NCBI RefSeq assembly: GCF_037176765.1
Contig: NC_090024.1
Coordinates: 159,029,278 to 159,093,277 of the forward strand
Length of the DNA stretch: 64,000 bases
Reading direction: 5' to 3'
Source: Anolis sagrei
Taxonomy: Eukaryota > Chordata > Lepidosauria > Squamata > Anolidae
Positions 36,193-47,000 of the stretch are shown piece after piece. The notes under the pieces were generated by a model, which was not told the DNA's origin, made no database searches, and saw nothing but the letters and a program-made list of their open reading frames with translations. Positions within the stretch are counted from its first letter, which is position 1, and each line of letters starts with the position of its first letter. The position numbers were made by a program, and so were the translations under genes.

Positions 36193-39100
36193 CAGTGTGC
36201 ATATAACCTTTGTTAATTGGCAATGTTTTTAGTTCTCATCCAATTGATTTCATAAAGCTGCAATTGTAGGTGCACCTCCTTAAGAACAAGGTCGATTTTA
36301 CCAGGCTGGTTGTTGCCAAAATGAGGCAACATCTCAGCTGGCAAATAGTGTGGTGGCACCAACTGCCTTACTATTCATCCTATGTCTCCCAGCAATTCCA
36401 TTCTGTTAGTGGACTATATGACTGTCTTGATCCTGCTTGATCTAAGATCCAACTAGATCTTGAGTCAGCTTCTATACATGGGATGGAGGAGGGGTGTCAT
36501 TTTGCCCTTTGCCTCAAGTAACTAAAAGTTCTGTGCTGGATCTTCGTTCAATATCATTGAACTTCACCTTAAATTTAAAATCCTCAGAATTGTGTAAGTA
36601 ATGAGATAATGGCAACTGGTAAGACTTCTCATTATGTAAAGTTGCATATAATCCCGCTATGATTTTGCAATGCCATATGCACAATAGGACTGAACATTGT
36701 AAAAGTCGCTTTTCTGGTTGGCTAGGAAGTTCTGGGTCCCTAAATAATTTTTTCAAGATCTCATTAGGACTTTTATGTAAAAATGCATAGGTGTTTCTAG
36801 AATGAGTCTGTTGTCTGACCTGTGATGTGGATTCACTCTACCTATATTCATTATTTGTACTGCCAGAGAACTGAGTCTTGCTGTCCTGATATTGCAAATA
36901 GTGCTTTTATCAGCTGAGTCACTGTGACCTGTCACAGTGAGATCCAGAATATCCTATTTACTATTGTTCCCATGTGCACTCAGATTTAAATTGAACATGC
37001 AGCTTGCGCTAGAGTAATACTTTGGCTTTCAAATATCTAATCATAAAGAGTTGCAGAGTGCTGTTGTGTGTGGCATACATAGTTCAATGCTCAATTATAC
37101 CAGTTTTACAGCAGAGTTATAACATGCGCTTATGAAGTTGAGAGAAGGATGTAGTGGATCCTCCATTATTTCAATAGATCTTATAGCTATTACCTGATAG
37201 AACAAGCAGGAAATACTAGGAAACTGCATTCTAAAGTAGCTTCAATGTCAAGATTGAATGCCTCTTGGGGCGAGGGGGGGATCTGCAATGTTTTGGATTC
37301 TATAGCTAATTCTATTAATGCTGCTTCTAGGGCTTTCCAAGACAGATACTACCTTTTCTTGTCTCCTACCTCCTCCCACCCCACTTTTTTTTACATTTAA
37401 AGCTACTTGTTATTTGAAGTTACAGTAGAAGATATACAACTATTCATTCTTTTATCTTAAAATAGTTGTAACAGTTTGCTTATTAATTATTATATGGATC
37501 TATAGACCAACCTTGCAACTTACAGAATTTTACAAGGTGATGGCAATAGGCATATGAATTGACAACAGACAAACCATAACAAAGAGTCCTCTGGCATCCA
37601 TGTGTCTAAGTTATTTATTACATCATGAGCAGCATTGTATTCCATACATCTGAATGGGGAGCAGAATCAGTGGAAGTTCATGCTCAAATACCCTGCCCAA
37701 CTTACAGGGAGGTTTCAGCACTGGCCGATCTCCTTTGCACCATCTTGTGAGGGAAGCTCTTCCTCCCAGCATACGGAGCACCTTGCACACTTTGGGTGAG
37801 GCATGGCCAGCAACCAAACAGGGCAAGCCTTTTGGCTCACTTTGATTAGTTCCAAAGGAGGCAGGACCAAGAGAAGACCCCTCACCTCTGGTCAGATATT
37901 TAACCCAGCGTGCGCCACCTCCTCAGCCAGTTGCCTTCAAGCTCTACCCTACCTCCCACCATTTTGTCATCTTCATTGTGTTAATTTATTTTGCTTATCA
38001 CAACTTGGGGATAGACGGGCTTGGGCCCTAAATCTGTTATTGTGTAGGCTACATCCTTGTAGGAGGTCCCGAAATGTCACAAGGGATGCAGTAGAGTAGG
38101 TATACCAAACCACTACTGAACAGGAACCTGTACTACACCTCCCCCCCCCCCCCAATTGCTCGGTACCAGTACAGATTTGGCACGACATTCCTGTTCTCCC
38201 AATGGGTCTTCCTATGGTGTGTCAGTCCAGCAGGCAGGCTGTCCAACCTTCTGATCCAGGACCCATGTTTGGTTGCCATGTGTGGTCTCACATGTCCATG
38301 AAAACATATTGGTTGTAAAGGTGTAACAAAGCTCTTTTTGTTCTGAAGACTCTAAACTAACATAACTACTAGGTTTGTGCAATCAATGGAAAATGTTTCA
38401 GTACTCATTACTAAATTTGGGGCGGGGGGTTGAATCATTTGTAAAGTGTTTCTAAAATATAAGAGGTTCGTATCATAACTATAATGATATAACACATTTT
38501 TATTAAGTAATTGTGCCATTGGGGAAACTTCAAGGGCTCCTTTTGTTAAAGCTATCAGGATGAAACTTGCTACAGTTGTAGAACATCTTTACCAATATTA
38601 CCCCCTCTTCCCAATTCTCAGTGCATTTCACTCATCCAATGATTTTGGGGATTTTTTTTTGTTTTTACTAACAAAATTTAAAAAACACTACAAGAGATAT
38701 CTATGTGATTTTGTTTACAATGACACAAGATAACCAGGGCATAAGTCCCCCAAGTTTCAGAAAGATTTGCACATCTACTAATTTTTGGGATTTTTAAAAA
38801 TGTTAAAAAAAAATCTCTAAAAAATATATTTACTGTTTTAAACAGTTGTTATATTCGTTTATATTTGTATTATCTTGTGGCATTGAATTGTTGCTGGTGT
38901 AAGCTGCCCTGTCCCCTGCCCCCCGGGGGAGTTGAGAAGGACAGGTTAGAAATGTGGGAAAATAAATAAATAAATCATAACAGCTATGAATATCTTTACA
39001 CGACACAACACATACCATAGAGCTTCAATTTAGGGATTTTCCTCCCAGTCCAGCACAGATTATCAGTTGTTTTTGCAGATTCAATAATTTATTGGAACTC

Positions 39101-39804
39101 TAAACTCAAACTGTGTGGCTGGCTACCGCTATGGGTGGGCAATCGCTCTCCCTACCTCATTGGGGCTTTCTGATGCAAGCAAAATTCTGCAAAATGTAGG
39201 TTAGGGCAGGGCCTTTTGAATTTTCTGCCACAGGGGTCCTCGCCTTCACAAATTGCATTTCCCAGAATTCTCAGTCTCCCTCCCAGCTTGCTTCCAAACC
39301 CACAATGCGACAGGCAACCTGACTCTCCTAATTTAAAGTGGAATGACCTTTTTGGCTTTACACTACTGGTACAGTTTGCTGCTTATGCTGAAAATGAAAC
39401 TGACTTTGGGAGGCTTACGAGGTTTACTGAATATTAACAAAAAGCCATAGGTGAGTGTTTTGATTCTTAAGTTTTTGTGTGGCCACCCCTCGCATTTCCT
39501 AATATCATGTCGTATGTACAAATCTAACAAAATACTCTTACATACAATACACATACAATTTTTTGCACCGCCCTAATAACTACTACACTTTTGGAAAGTC
39601 TGTGGTAGAAATATTAAAGTACAAAAGAAAAATCCATTTACTTGGACACTATTTTCTTGTACACTTCAATTGTTATTTTAGGTACTTATCACACAACACT
39701 TATTCTGCCATTGCACTGGATCTTTTTTGTATTTGCAATGTCTACTTAGCCATGATTTTCATGATAGTTGATATCATGGTGTATAAAGGAAATCAAACTT
39801 CATA
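36193..39804. other. Intergenic, unclassified repeat-like blocks
   Basis: Segments 37620-38150 and 38370-38810 have the uneven composition of old mobile elements, but I could not find ends or coding parts. An L2 tail lies within. Confidence 0.4.
38820..38974 (+). repeat. L2-type LINE tail
   Basis: TAAGCTGCCCTGTCCCC through GTTGAGAAGGACAGG, then (AAAT)n. Confidence 0.55.
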
Positions 39805-40078
39805 AATTTTATTTATTTATTTATCATGTCATAAGCAAGTTGAGAGTACAGTTAAAATGCATTTAAAAACACAAACGAAGTTTTAAAAACTTGACATTGT
39901 AATAAATGTCCTTTGACCAGAAGCTGGCCCCTTGGAGTACCTATAGTGTCGCCATGAGAAGGTCCTCCATCTGGTTGCATTGTAGTATGTGGTCTGTGGT
40001 TTGCTCTTCTCCACACCCCAATGTCATACACTCCACTTTGTAGCCCCATTTTTAAGGTTAGTTCTGCATCTCATGCTG
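39805..40078 (-). mobile_element. LINE C-terminal fragment with zinc-binding-like motif
   Basis: (TTTA)n at the left is the tail. The minus strand encodes M-T-L-G-C-G-E-E-Q-T-T-D-H-I-L-Q-C-N, a C-x-C/H-type knuckle seen near the end of some LINE proteins. It may belong to the same R4/R2-like group as 53040-53716. Confidence 0.5.
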
Positions 40079-41352
40079 CAGATTTAATTAAATTTAATTA
40101 AAGGGTTTATATTTAAGGCAAAGAGCCTCTTCTAAAATAATTCCAATAACAACTTGTCCTTCTTGAAAGGAAGACATAGTATGTAAATTTCCTAGGACCT
40201 GAGAAAATATGAAAAGCAGACACTACTTTGACTATTCTTTAGGAAGAAGATAAATAAACTACTCTACATAACTATCAGTATCTGTGTGAGCATATTCTTG
40301 CTGCTTGGAGCTGTTTTGCTAATCCCTGCTTTGTTTTTAGGCAGTATATTAACAGTACAAAAATGGTCTCACTGCACCATGATTTAACAATGTGAATATA
40401 CAACAAGGAGACTCTGGGACTATCGGCAGCAGTCCAACAACAGATAATAAGGCTCCTGTTACCAGAGAAAAATATGTTCTGTAGGGACAATGGAAGTGAA
40501 AGTGATCATTCTCATCAGGTTAATTAGGTCGTTCATGTTTCACTTATGGAGCAAGTATCCTCCAAATTCAAAACATCCCCCCTTATCTCACTGAAGCCCT
40601 CATAAGCATATATAGACATCATGTTTTCTTTTACTCTGTCCTCCCTTTTTTGAAATTCTGTACAGCATAATGTTTGTGCAAATCAGGTACATTACTATAA
40701 AGCGATGTTTTGAACAGCAACATTGTATGTTCCATATTCATGATTGTCTTTTCTTTCATGCATTCACAAGCTTCACTTGTTTTCCAAGCATTTTTATACA
40801 CTGTAAACAGCTTATATAATCCTTCCTTCACACAGTGAATCTATACCTTCATTTTGCAGGAACCATGGTGCTACATGAGTAAAAGGCTAAAATTTCTAAT
40901 GCATATTCAGCCTAGGAGGAAAGGATGCCAATGTGGCCAATGTGACACCCCATCATTCAAAATTTTGGGCACCCTACTCCATCATATCAAGGTGCACAAT
41001 AAGTACTCAGTCAGTAATGGTACCCCTAGAACTGGGGGTGGGTAAGCAGGAAAAGTTAGATAGCCACATTGCCCCACCCCCTAGGAGACCTAAAAGGAGA
41101 TTCCTGTGGGAGGGTACATCAATTAGACTTCTCACACTCCTGAATAGCAAAGCTGGACATGAGAGCTACAACCAAGCAACACTTCATATGCTTTGTCAGG
41201 ACAGAGGGACAGATGGAGTCTGTACTGAGTGACTATTTAGTACCTGGAGACTTGGTCCTGGTTCTGCAATGAATTGCTGTCTTTCTCAGGGACCAAATAG
41301 CAAAGAACATTACCAGTTCTCCCAGGGAAATAGCAGTAGAGATAAAATAATG
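40079..41352. other. Intergenic, nothing recognised
   Basis: Short frames only; no element ends seen. Confidence 0.5.
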
Positions 41353-41710
41353 GTTGACACAGGGCCCGTCCAGACAGTACCTTTATTGCAATTTGTAGCG
41401 AATTAATTAGATAGTAGGTTTATTCCGTGCCTTCTTGGAAGGTACAGGATAAACTCACTATTTCCGGTTCTGGAGTGTAGAATACTGCAGTCCAGACAGT
41501 ATTACCACAGTTTACTGGGCTAAATACCCACCCCCTTCCTCTGAAGCCCCAAGACCTCTTAGAAAAGTAATGAAAACTTACTTGGCCTCCATTCCAGGCT
41601 TCAGCCAGCTCTCCCAGTGTGTAAAAATGAAGCGCTAGGAGAGTAGGGGGAGGGAGGAAAATCACCCCCCCCCCCCCCGGCGCTTTCCTGGCATGTCATT
41701 TCACCATAAA
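41353..41710. mobile_element. Family C element, partial
   Basis: It starts AGGGCCCGTCCAGACAGTACC, then GTTTATTCCGTGCCTTCTTGG, shared in reverse with 31810-31845. It ends in a 16-base C run next to the Penelope element at 41715. Confidence 0.5.
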
Positions 41711-41714
41711 TAGT

Positions 41715-42569
41715 TGATTAGACTTCTTGTAGGTTTTTCAGGCTGTATGGCAATGTTCTAGAAGCATTCTATCCAGATGTTTTACCTGCATCTGTGGCAG
41801 GCATTCCGAGAGGTTGTGAGGTCTGTTGGAAACTAGGAAAATTGGGGTTATATATCCATAGGAAGTACAGGGTGGGAGAAAGAATTCTTGTCTGCTGGAG
41901 CTAGGTGTGAATGTTTCAACTGGCCACATTGATTAGCATTTAATGGCCTACCCATTTCAAGGTGTGACTTCTGACTGCTTGGGGGAATCCTTTGTTGAGA
42001 GATGATTAGATGTCTCTGATTGTTTCTTGATTGTTTCTTGTTTTAAGTTCCCCTGTTTTGAGTGTTGTTCTTTATTTACTATTATGATTTTAGAGTTTTT
42101 TAAATACTGGTAGCCACATTTTGTTCGTTTTCATGGTTTCTTCCTTTCTGTTGAAATTGTCCACATGCTTGTGGATTTCAATGGCTTCTCTGTGTAGTCT
42201 GACATGGTAGTTGTTATAGTGGTCCAGCATTTCTGTGTTCTGAAATAATATGCTGTGTCCATGTTGGTTCATCAAGTGTTCTGCTATGGCTAACTTCTCT
42301 GGTTGAAGTAGTTTGCAGTGCCTGTCATGTTCCTTGATTTGTGTTTGGGCGCTGCATTTGGTGGTCCCTATGTAGACTTGTCCACAACTGCATGGTTTAT
42401 GGTAAACTCCTGCAGAGGTGAGAGGATCCCTCTTGTCCTTTGCTGAGCGTAGAAATTTGTAATTGCCTTTTATATTTTTATTCTTTGCCTCTTCTATAGC
42501 ATCTGTGTGCTTTAAAAGCATAGCTTCAACTAAGATGAGCACATACAGTGAATGTACAGTGAATGGCAC
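41715..42569 (-). mobile_element. Penelope-like element, 3' part
   Basis: On the minus strand a GIY-YIG coding end is followed by about 370 bp of 3' UTR ending in the conserved tail with CTGCATCTGTGG-type sequence. It abuts an inverted-repeat MITE on its left. The 5' reverse-transcriptase part is absent. Confidence 0.75.
42090..42569 (-). CDS. GIY-YIG endonuclease domain of a Penelope-like element
   Basis: This 159-codon frame encodes the C-terminal endonuclease module of Penelope-like retroelements, which nicks DNA for integration. Visible landmarks are G-V-Y-H-K-P-C-S-C-G, Q-V-Y-I-G (together the GIY-YIG signature), I-K-E-H-D-R-H, A-I-A-E-H-L-M-N-Q-H-G-H, and R-E-A-I-E-I-H-K-H with the expected catalytic glutamate. 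The frame is open to its stop. The arginine usual before I-K-E-H is glutamine here (T-Q-I-K-E-H), which may weaken catalysis. The first 20 or so residues probably lie outside the element. Confidence 0.8.
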   Translation of the reverse strand: MPFTVHSLYVLILVEAMLLKHTDAIEEAKNKNIKGNYKFLRSAKDKRDPLTSAGVYHKPCSCGQVYIGTTKCSAQTQIKEHDRHCKLLQPEKLAIAEHLMNQHGHSILFQNTEMLDHYNNYHVRLHREAIEIHKHVDNFNRKEETMKTNKMWLPVFKKL

Positions 42570-43669
42570 TCTTGATTATACAGTGCAAATTTGCATCTTT
42601 TTATCTTACATAGCTGACTTGGTTCACTCACTCAGCAGAATTCAGGTGAACTGGCACAGCAATAATAACCTTCATTATTCCTGTAGCTAGGTGACAGAAC
42701 TCCACATAAATGGAATAATATTATTATAGAGGAGAGGCAGCTGCTTGATGGGCCCTACAATAAATAAGTGCAGAAACAAGGCCTTGAGAAACTCACTGGG
42801 TTTTTATTTATCCGTCATATTCTAAATGAATCAGCATCTTGAGAAACTTTCTTCTTTGTTTTCCTCATTTTTGAATAAACAGCACTTACATTTTGAATAT
42901 GTATAGCAAGATGAATCTATTTACAGAGTATGCAAGTTTTACATTGATTCTTTATTAACTCTATCTCATTCTTTGTTTTTTTTTAAAATATATATATAAC
43001 ATGAACATTTGTGCTGTCTTTCATTTTGTGTGGGCAGGAGCAACCACACTCCTCCTGCACCAGCCCATCAAGAAAAATACTAAGACTAGATGTTGCAATA
43101 GTCAAAGGTCATAACTTGTTCATTGGTTAAGATGGAAACAAAACTGGCAGCCATGCATGGGTTCTGGAACAGGAATCGGACAGCCCAATTGCTGACCGAT
43201 GCCATGAAAAGTGGGGAGTACAGTGCCATTTCCCATTTCTAACCCAAGTCACCGGTACTGCCAAACACTCTAGCAGCCATATTACTGCTCCGCCACCCTC
43301 ACCAGAAAACAGGCGGAGGTGTGCTAACAAAATCCACGGCCCATTCCACATGCCCCCAAATTTTGACAAAGAAACAGAATTATGTAAATGATATAAGAGT
43401 ACATACTAAGTACAGGGTGGGAGGGAGAGACAACCCAAAGCAGACTGAGCTGCAGAGCCTGGCACACCTATAATTTATCCACTTGGAGTAGATTGAAGGT
43501 AAGTGGCCTGCCCTTGCTTGGCTGGTCAGACAAGAGCGCGCCAAAGCGAGTGGGTACAGGGGCTCCTGGGAAGAAGGAGTACTATGCACATGGTGGGCAG
43601 AAGGGACATCCCTGCCTGGTCAATCAGGCAAGGCCTTTTATCCCTGCCCTACTTTTTCGCTTGATGTTT

Positions 43670-43696
43670 TTTTGGTTTTTTTTTTTTTTTTTTTTT
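43670..43696 (+). repeat. Poly-T tract about 300 bp upstream of the vitellogenin TATA box
   Basis: TTTTTGG is followed by about 20 T. No SINE body was recognised next to it. Confidence 0.7.
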
Positions 43697-43766
43697 GCTT
43701 GAATGACATACTTTGTGCAGTTGCGATTCATGCTTAAGGGACTGTATTTAATGATATCACAGATTC

Positions 43767-43849
43767 TGACCCCTGTGACATCAACAGAGGTTGTTTTTAG
43801 TTCTCAGGATTTGCCCCTGAAATCTCAAAGCCAGAGTTGCTTCTGACCT
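43767..43849 (+). promoter_or_regulatory. Candidate estrogen-receptor half sites upstream of vitellogenin
   Basis: A perfect half site TGACCT at 43844-43849 is preceded, with a 3-bp spacer, by a poor partner (AGTTGC at 43835-43840). A second cluster at 43767-43780 carries TGACC followed by TGACA. Vertebrate vitellogenin promoters are known to use pairs of imperfect estrogen response elements. No full palindrome was seen in the 1 kb upstream, so this is a weak call. Confidence 0.25.
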
Positions 43850-43993
43850 GCCCAAACCTGTGCCCTGGTTTTGTAATGTTAATGTTTCTTATCAAAGGAA
43901 TGGTCGTTTGTTGGGTCAATCAATAGTGAACACAAAATATGCTGGTTCATAAGAAAGTGTTGCAAATTAATCACATGACTTTGTGTAATTCTC

Positions 43994-44000
43994 TATAAAA
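43994..44000 (+). promoter_or_regulatory. TATA box of the vitellogenin gene
   Basis: TATAAAA stands 40 bp upstream of the ATG at 44040. With a usual spacing of about 30 bp, transcription would start near 44025-44030, leaving a 5' UTR of only some 10-15 nt. Very short 5' UTRs are known for Xenopus and chicken vitellogenin genes, which supports both the promoter and the chosen start codon. The transcription start itself is inferred. Confidence 0.75.
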
Positions 44001-44039
44001 GAGAGATCAAACCAAACAGCTTTGCCTTCCCCCTTCACA

Positions 44040-44079
44040 ATGAAGGTCTTAATTCTAGCAGTAGTCTTAACCCTTGTGG
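44040..44079 (+). CDS. VTG: Vitellogenin exon 1 (signal peptide)
   Basis: Forty coding bases encode residues 1-13 plus the first base of codon 14. The encoded stretch is a short basic start followed by a hydrophobic core, a classic secretion signal. The donor is G/GTAAGT at 44080. Confidence 0.9.
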
Positions 44080-47000
44080 GTAAGTAGAAATTTGCCAACT
44101 AACTATCACAAAATAAAGGCTGGAAAATTCACAAAATATTTTTCAGTGAAATAAATATAAATTCTTATAATTCTAAAGAAAGTTCTTGTTGTTATCACAA
44201 ATAATTGGCAAACATTTGCAATTCAATGCAGAACACCTGAAATGTCTGCAAAGCAATATCAACATTTTAAAATAAAATTAATGTTGTGTATGTTGCATTA
44301 ATGTGTTTCATCAAAATATAACTTTTTATATTTTAGCTTCTGTTTTTATATTTCAGGTTGTCAGCAACAAAATCAACGTAAGTATCCCTTTATTAGTTCT
44401 GATTTTTTAAAAAAGAAATTAAGTCTATTCAACATCTGGAGTATAGTTCACTATTTTGGACTTTATCAGTTGATCCAAATATTTTCCATAAATTGTCTGT
44501 GATTTTTATTTGAATATTTTTCCTAGAAACTCAATCAAACAGACATGAAGTTATCTCCTATGACTATGAATTTGAAATTCAGAATAGAATTTCAGGAAAA
44601 GGGTTTGCAAGTGCTGGAATGAAAGTTAAATGTAAAGTGGATATTGGTCAAATTGATCCAGATCGCAAGTTTATGCAGGTAAGAAAATAAATCTAATATG
44701 GACATTGCATTTTTCTATGAAGCTTTATCAGCTCAGGTAGAATTAAACTTTCACTATTATTTTTATGCACTGCCCTAAATTTCTATTCACACCTTCCCAG
44801 CTAATTCTCACTCAGCTGAAGCCTTGGAGGATTTGTTCTGCTCAGTGGTCAAATAGACAATAAGATGTAATTTCAGATGCACAATAATTTATTGCTAGAT
44901 CAATTCAATTGTTCTCCGGATGTAATGCCTGAATTTTTTTAATCATATGATTTTTATAACTAGTAAACAATAATATATTTTCAAGTAAAGTTGAATGTCA
45001 TTTCACATTTCTGGAGATTCATTTCATGTGACTGCTTCAATAACTAAGGAAGGCACATAGCCATTTATCCTCTCCTCTGCATATTTCGAGCTACTTGTTG
45101 GCTTTCTAAAAACCTTTGCTGTTCTTCCTTGGAAGTTCTATACACTGAGTATGATCCTACCATAGCTAGTTATTTCTTAAACACTCCTTTGGTTGTTACA
45201 GTTGAAAGCAGAAGAGTTAAGGATAAAATTTCAGCAAATTTCACACTGTCATGTTACCCCCATAGATCCAAACATGAAGCCAATGTGCTAGAAACAGCTC
45301 TGTTTAGGGCCTGGTGAATAAAAATAAAAGGTTTATTTAGTCTTCGGTAGATTGTGTCCTGGTCCACAGATCAGAGTTTATATAGATGTGCTTCAGGCTG
45401 ATGACACAGGTAATTGAAAAATAGTCCCATGGACCTGCTCATACATTTCCACTGCAATCACTTAATCTCTGTTGCTGTAGAAAAGCACTTTGCACCCAAC
45501 AAAGCTGGAGGCAGAGAAGAGAGAAGGCAAAATTTTGCCCTACCCAATCTGAGTAGTCAGCCTTCTACCTTTGGGCTTGAATTCTGGGGTTTTGATTATT
45601 CACAGATTTGATTAAAATACTCTCTCTAGGACTTTCTTGGTCGCCCAGTGTAACTCTACATCTAGGACCTCATCAGATGGTCCAAATTTGGCAGTGTATA
45701 CCAGTTCCTCTTTAGTTTTGCCATGGAAAAGGCTGGCTCCCATCCCACGACATACATTTACTTCCAGCAGGGCTCCATGGCAAAATGGAAGAGGAACCAA
45801 TGTATGATGATGTGGCAACATGAGAGGCTTCACACGTTGCATTAAGATCAACGTGGGCAAGCTGGGCAGCGAATGCTCCCCCCCCCCCATGGGATGGGGT
45901 AAGGGAAAAGCCAGGTGATGCAAGATGTGGTGTGATGAGTTCCCCATGCCGGGCACCACTAGATTCACCAGTTATACTGGAGGATCTTGAGTTTTCTAGA
46001 GAAGTGTTCTCTCAAATTTAAAAAATAGTTTTTTTATTTGTGATTTTCTCTGGGGTTCTATATCCCTAACATCAATGAATGTAGAGGGCTGGCTGTAGAT
46101 GGATACCAGGATTTCTCTGCATAAAATAGTGATTTATCAATAAACTTAGCTGTCTTGTCACTTGGCCCCACTTTTTAATTACACTCTGTTATGGTTCTGC
46201 TATGTTTACCAACTACTGTTCATCATTTAATGTTAAGGGCACAGGATTAGGTCAAGAAAGGAACAATATTCAAGCCATATAATCATTCCTAGCTTGGTGA
46301 ATCATAGATTGCAGGGCCAAAACTAATAAAATTCAGGTTTTAGTCTTAAGCTATTATAACACCTAAAATCTTCTCCTTAATATAACAAGGCAGAGCAACA
46401 GGACATGTACAGGCTCCACGACAAGCCACATACATTGATTGAAGTGTGTGTGTGTGGGGGGGGGGGGAGTGTTAATACAGGTCAAGTATCCCTTTTCTAT
46501 AATGCTTGGGATCAGAAATGTTTTATATTTTAGATTTTGGATATAGATACATAATGAGATATCTTTAAGACGGCACCCAAGTCTAAACTGAAATTCACAT
46601 ATATTTAACATACATCTTATACAAATAATATGATGGCCATTTTATCCAGCATTTTAAGTAATGTTGTGCATTAAAGAAATAGTGTGTACATAGAATGATC
46701 AGTAAACAAAGATGTCCCTATTTAAGTCACCTATGCAACCAATTTTGGATGTTGGGGTTTTCGGGTTTCAGAATTCTTGATAAGGGATGCTCAACCTGTA
46801 ATGCTTTTAAACAATGTAGAACAAATGAGCAAAAGCTTTCCTTCTCTTATACCTCTGTTCTGGCCTTGATTATGGGTTCCTTTACCATAAAAAGGATGGG
46901 AGAGCATGAGCAAGTGTTTAAATACAGAGATTCTCTGTGAGCTATTTCAATAGTCAATTGTTGCACTTGGGGACTTCAAGATCGGAAGGTCATTCTTCTA

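Larger units (their letters stand above)
42570..43993. other. Upstream flank of the vitellogenin gene
   Basis: No coding signal. It contains the poly-T tract and the weak estrogen-receptor half sites listed separately. Confidence 0.5.

Noticed and set aside
37973-38188. Cysteine-rich small minus-strand frame as a secreted peptide
   Set aside because: No signal peptide or splice support; it overlaps a homopolymer tract and a repeat-like block.
45612-45968. 118-residue minus-strand frame in vitellogenin intron 3
   Set aside because: Histidine- and proline-rich chance frame running through a C tract, with no family resemblance.
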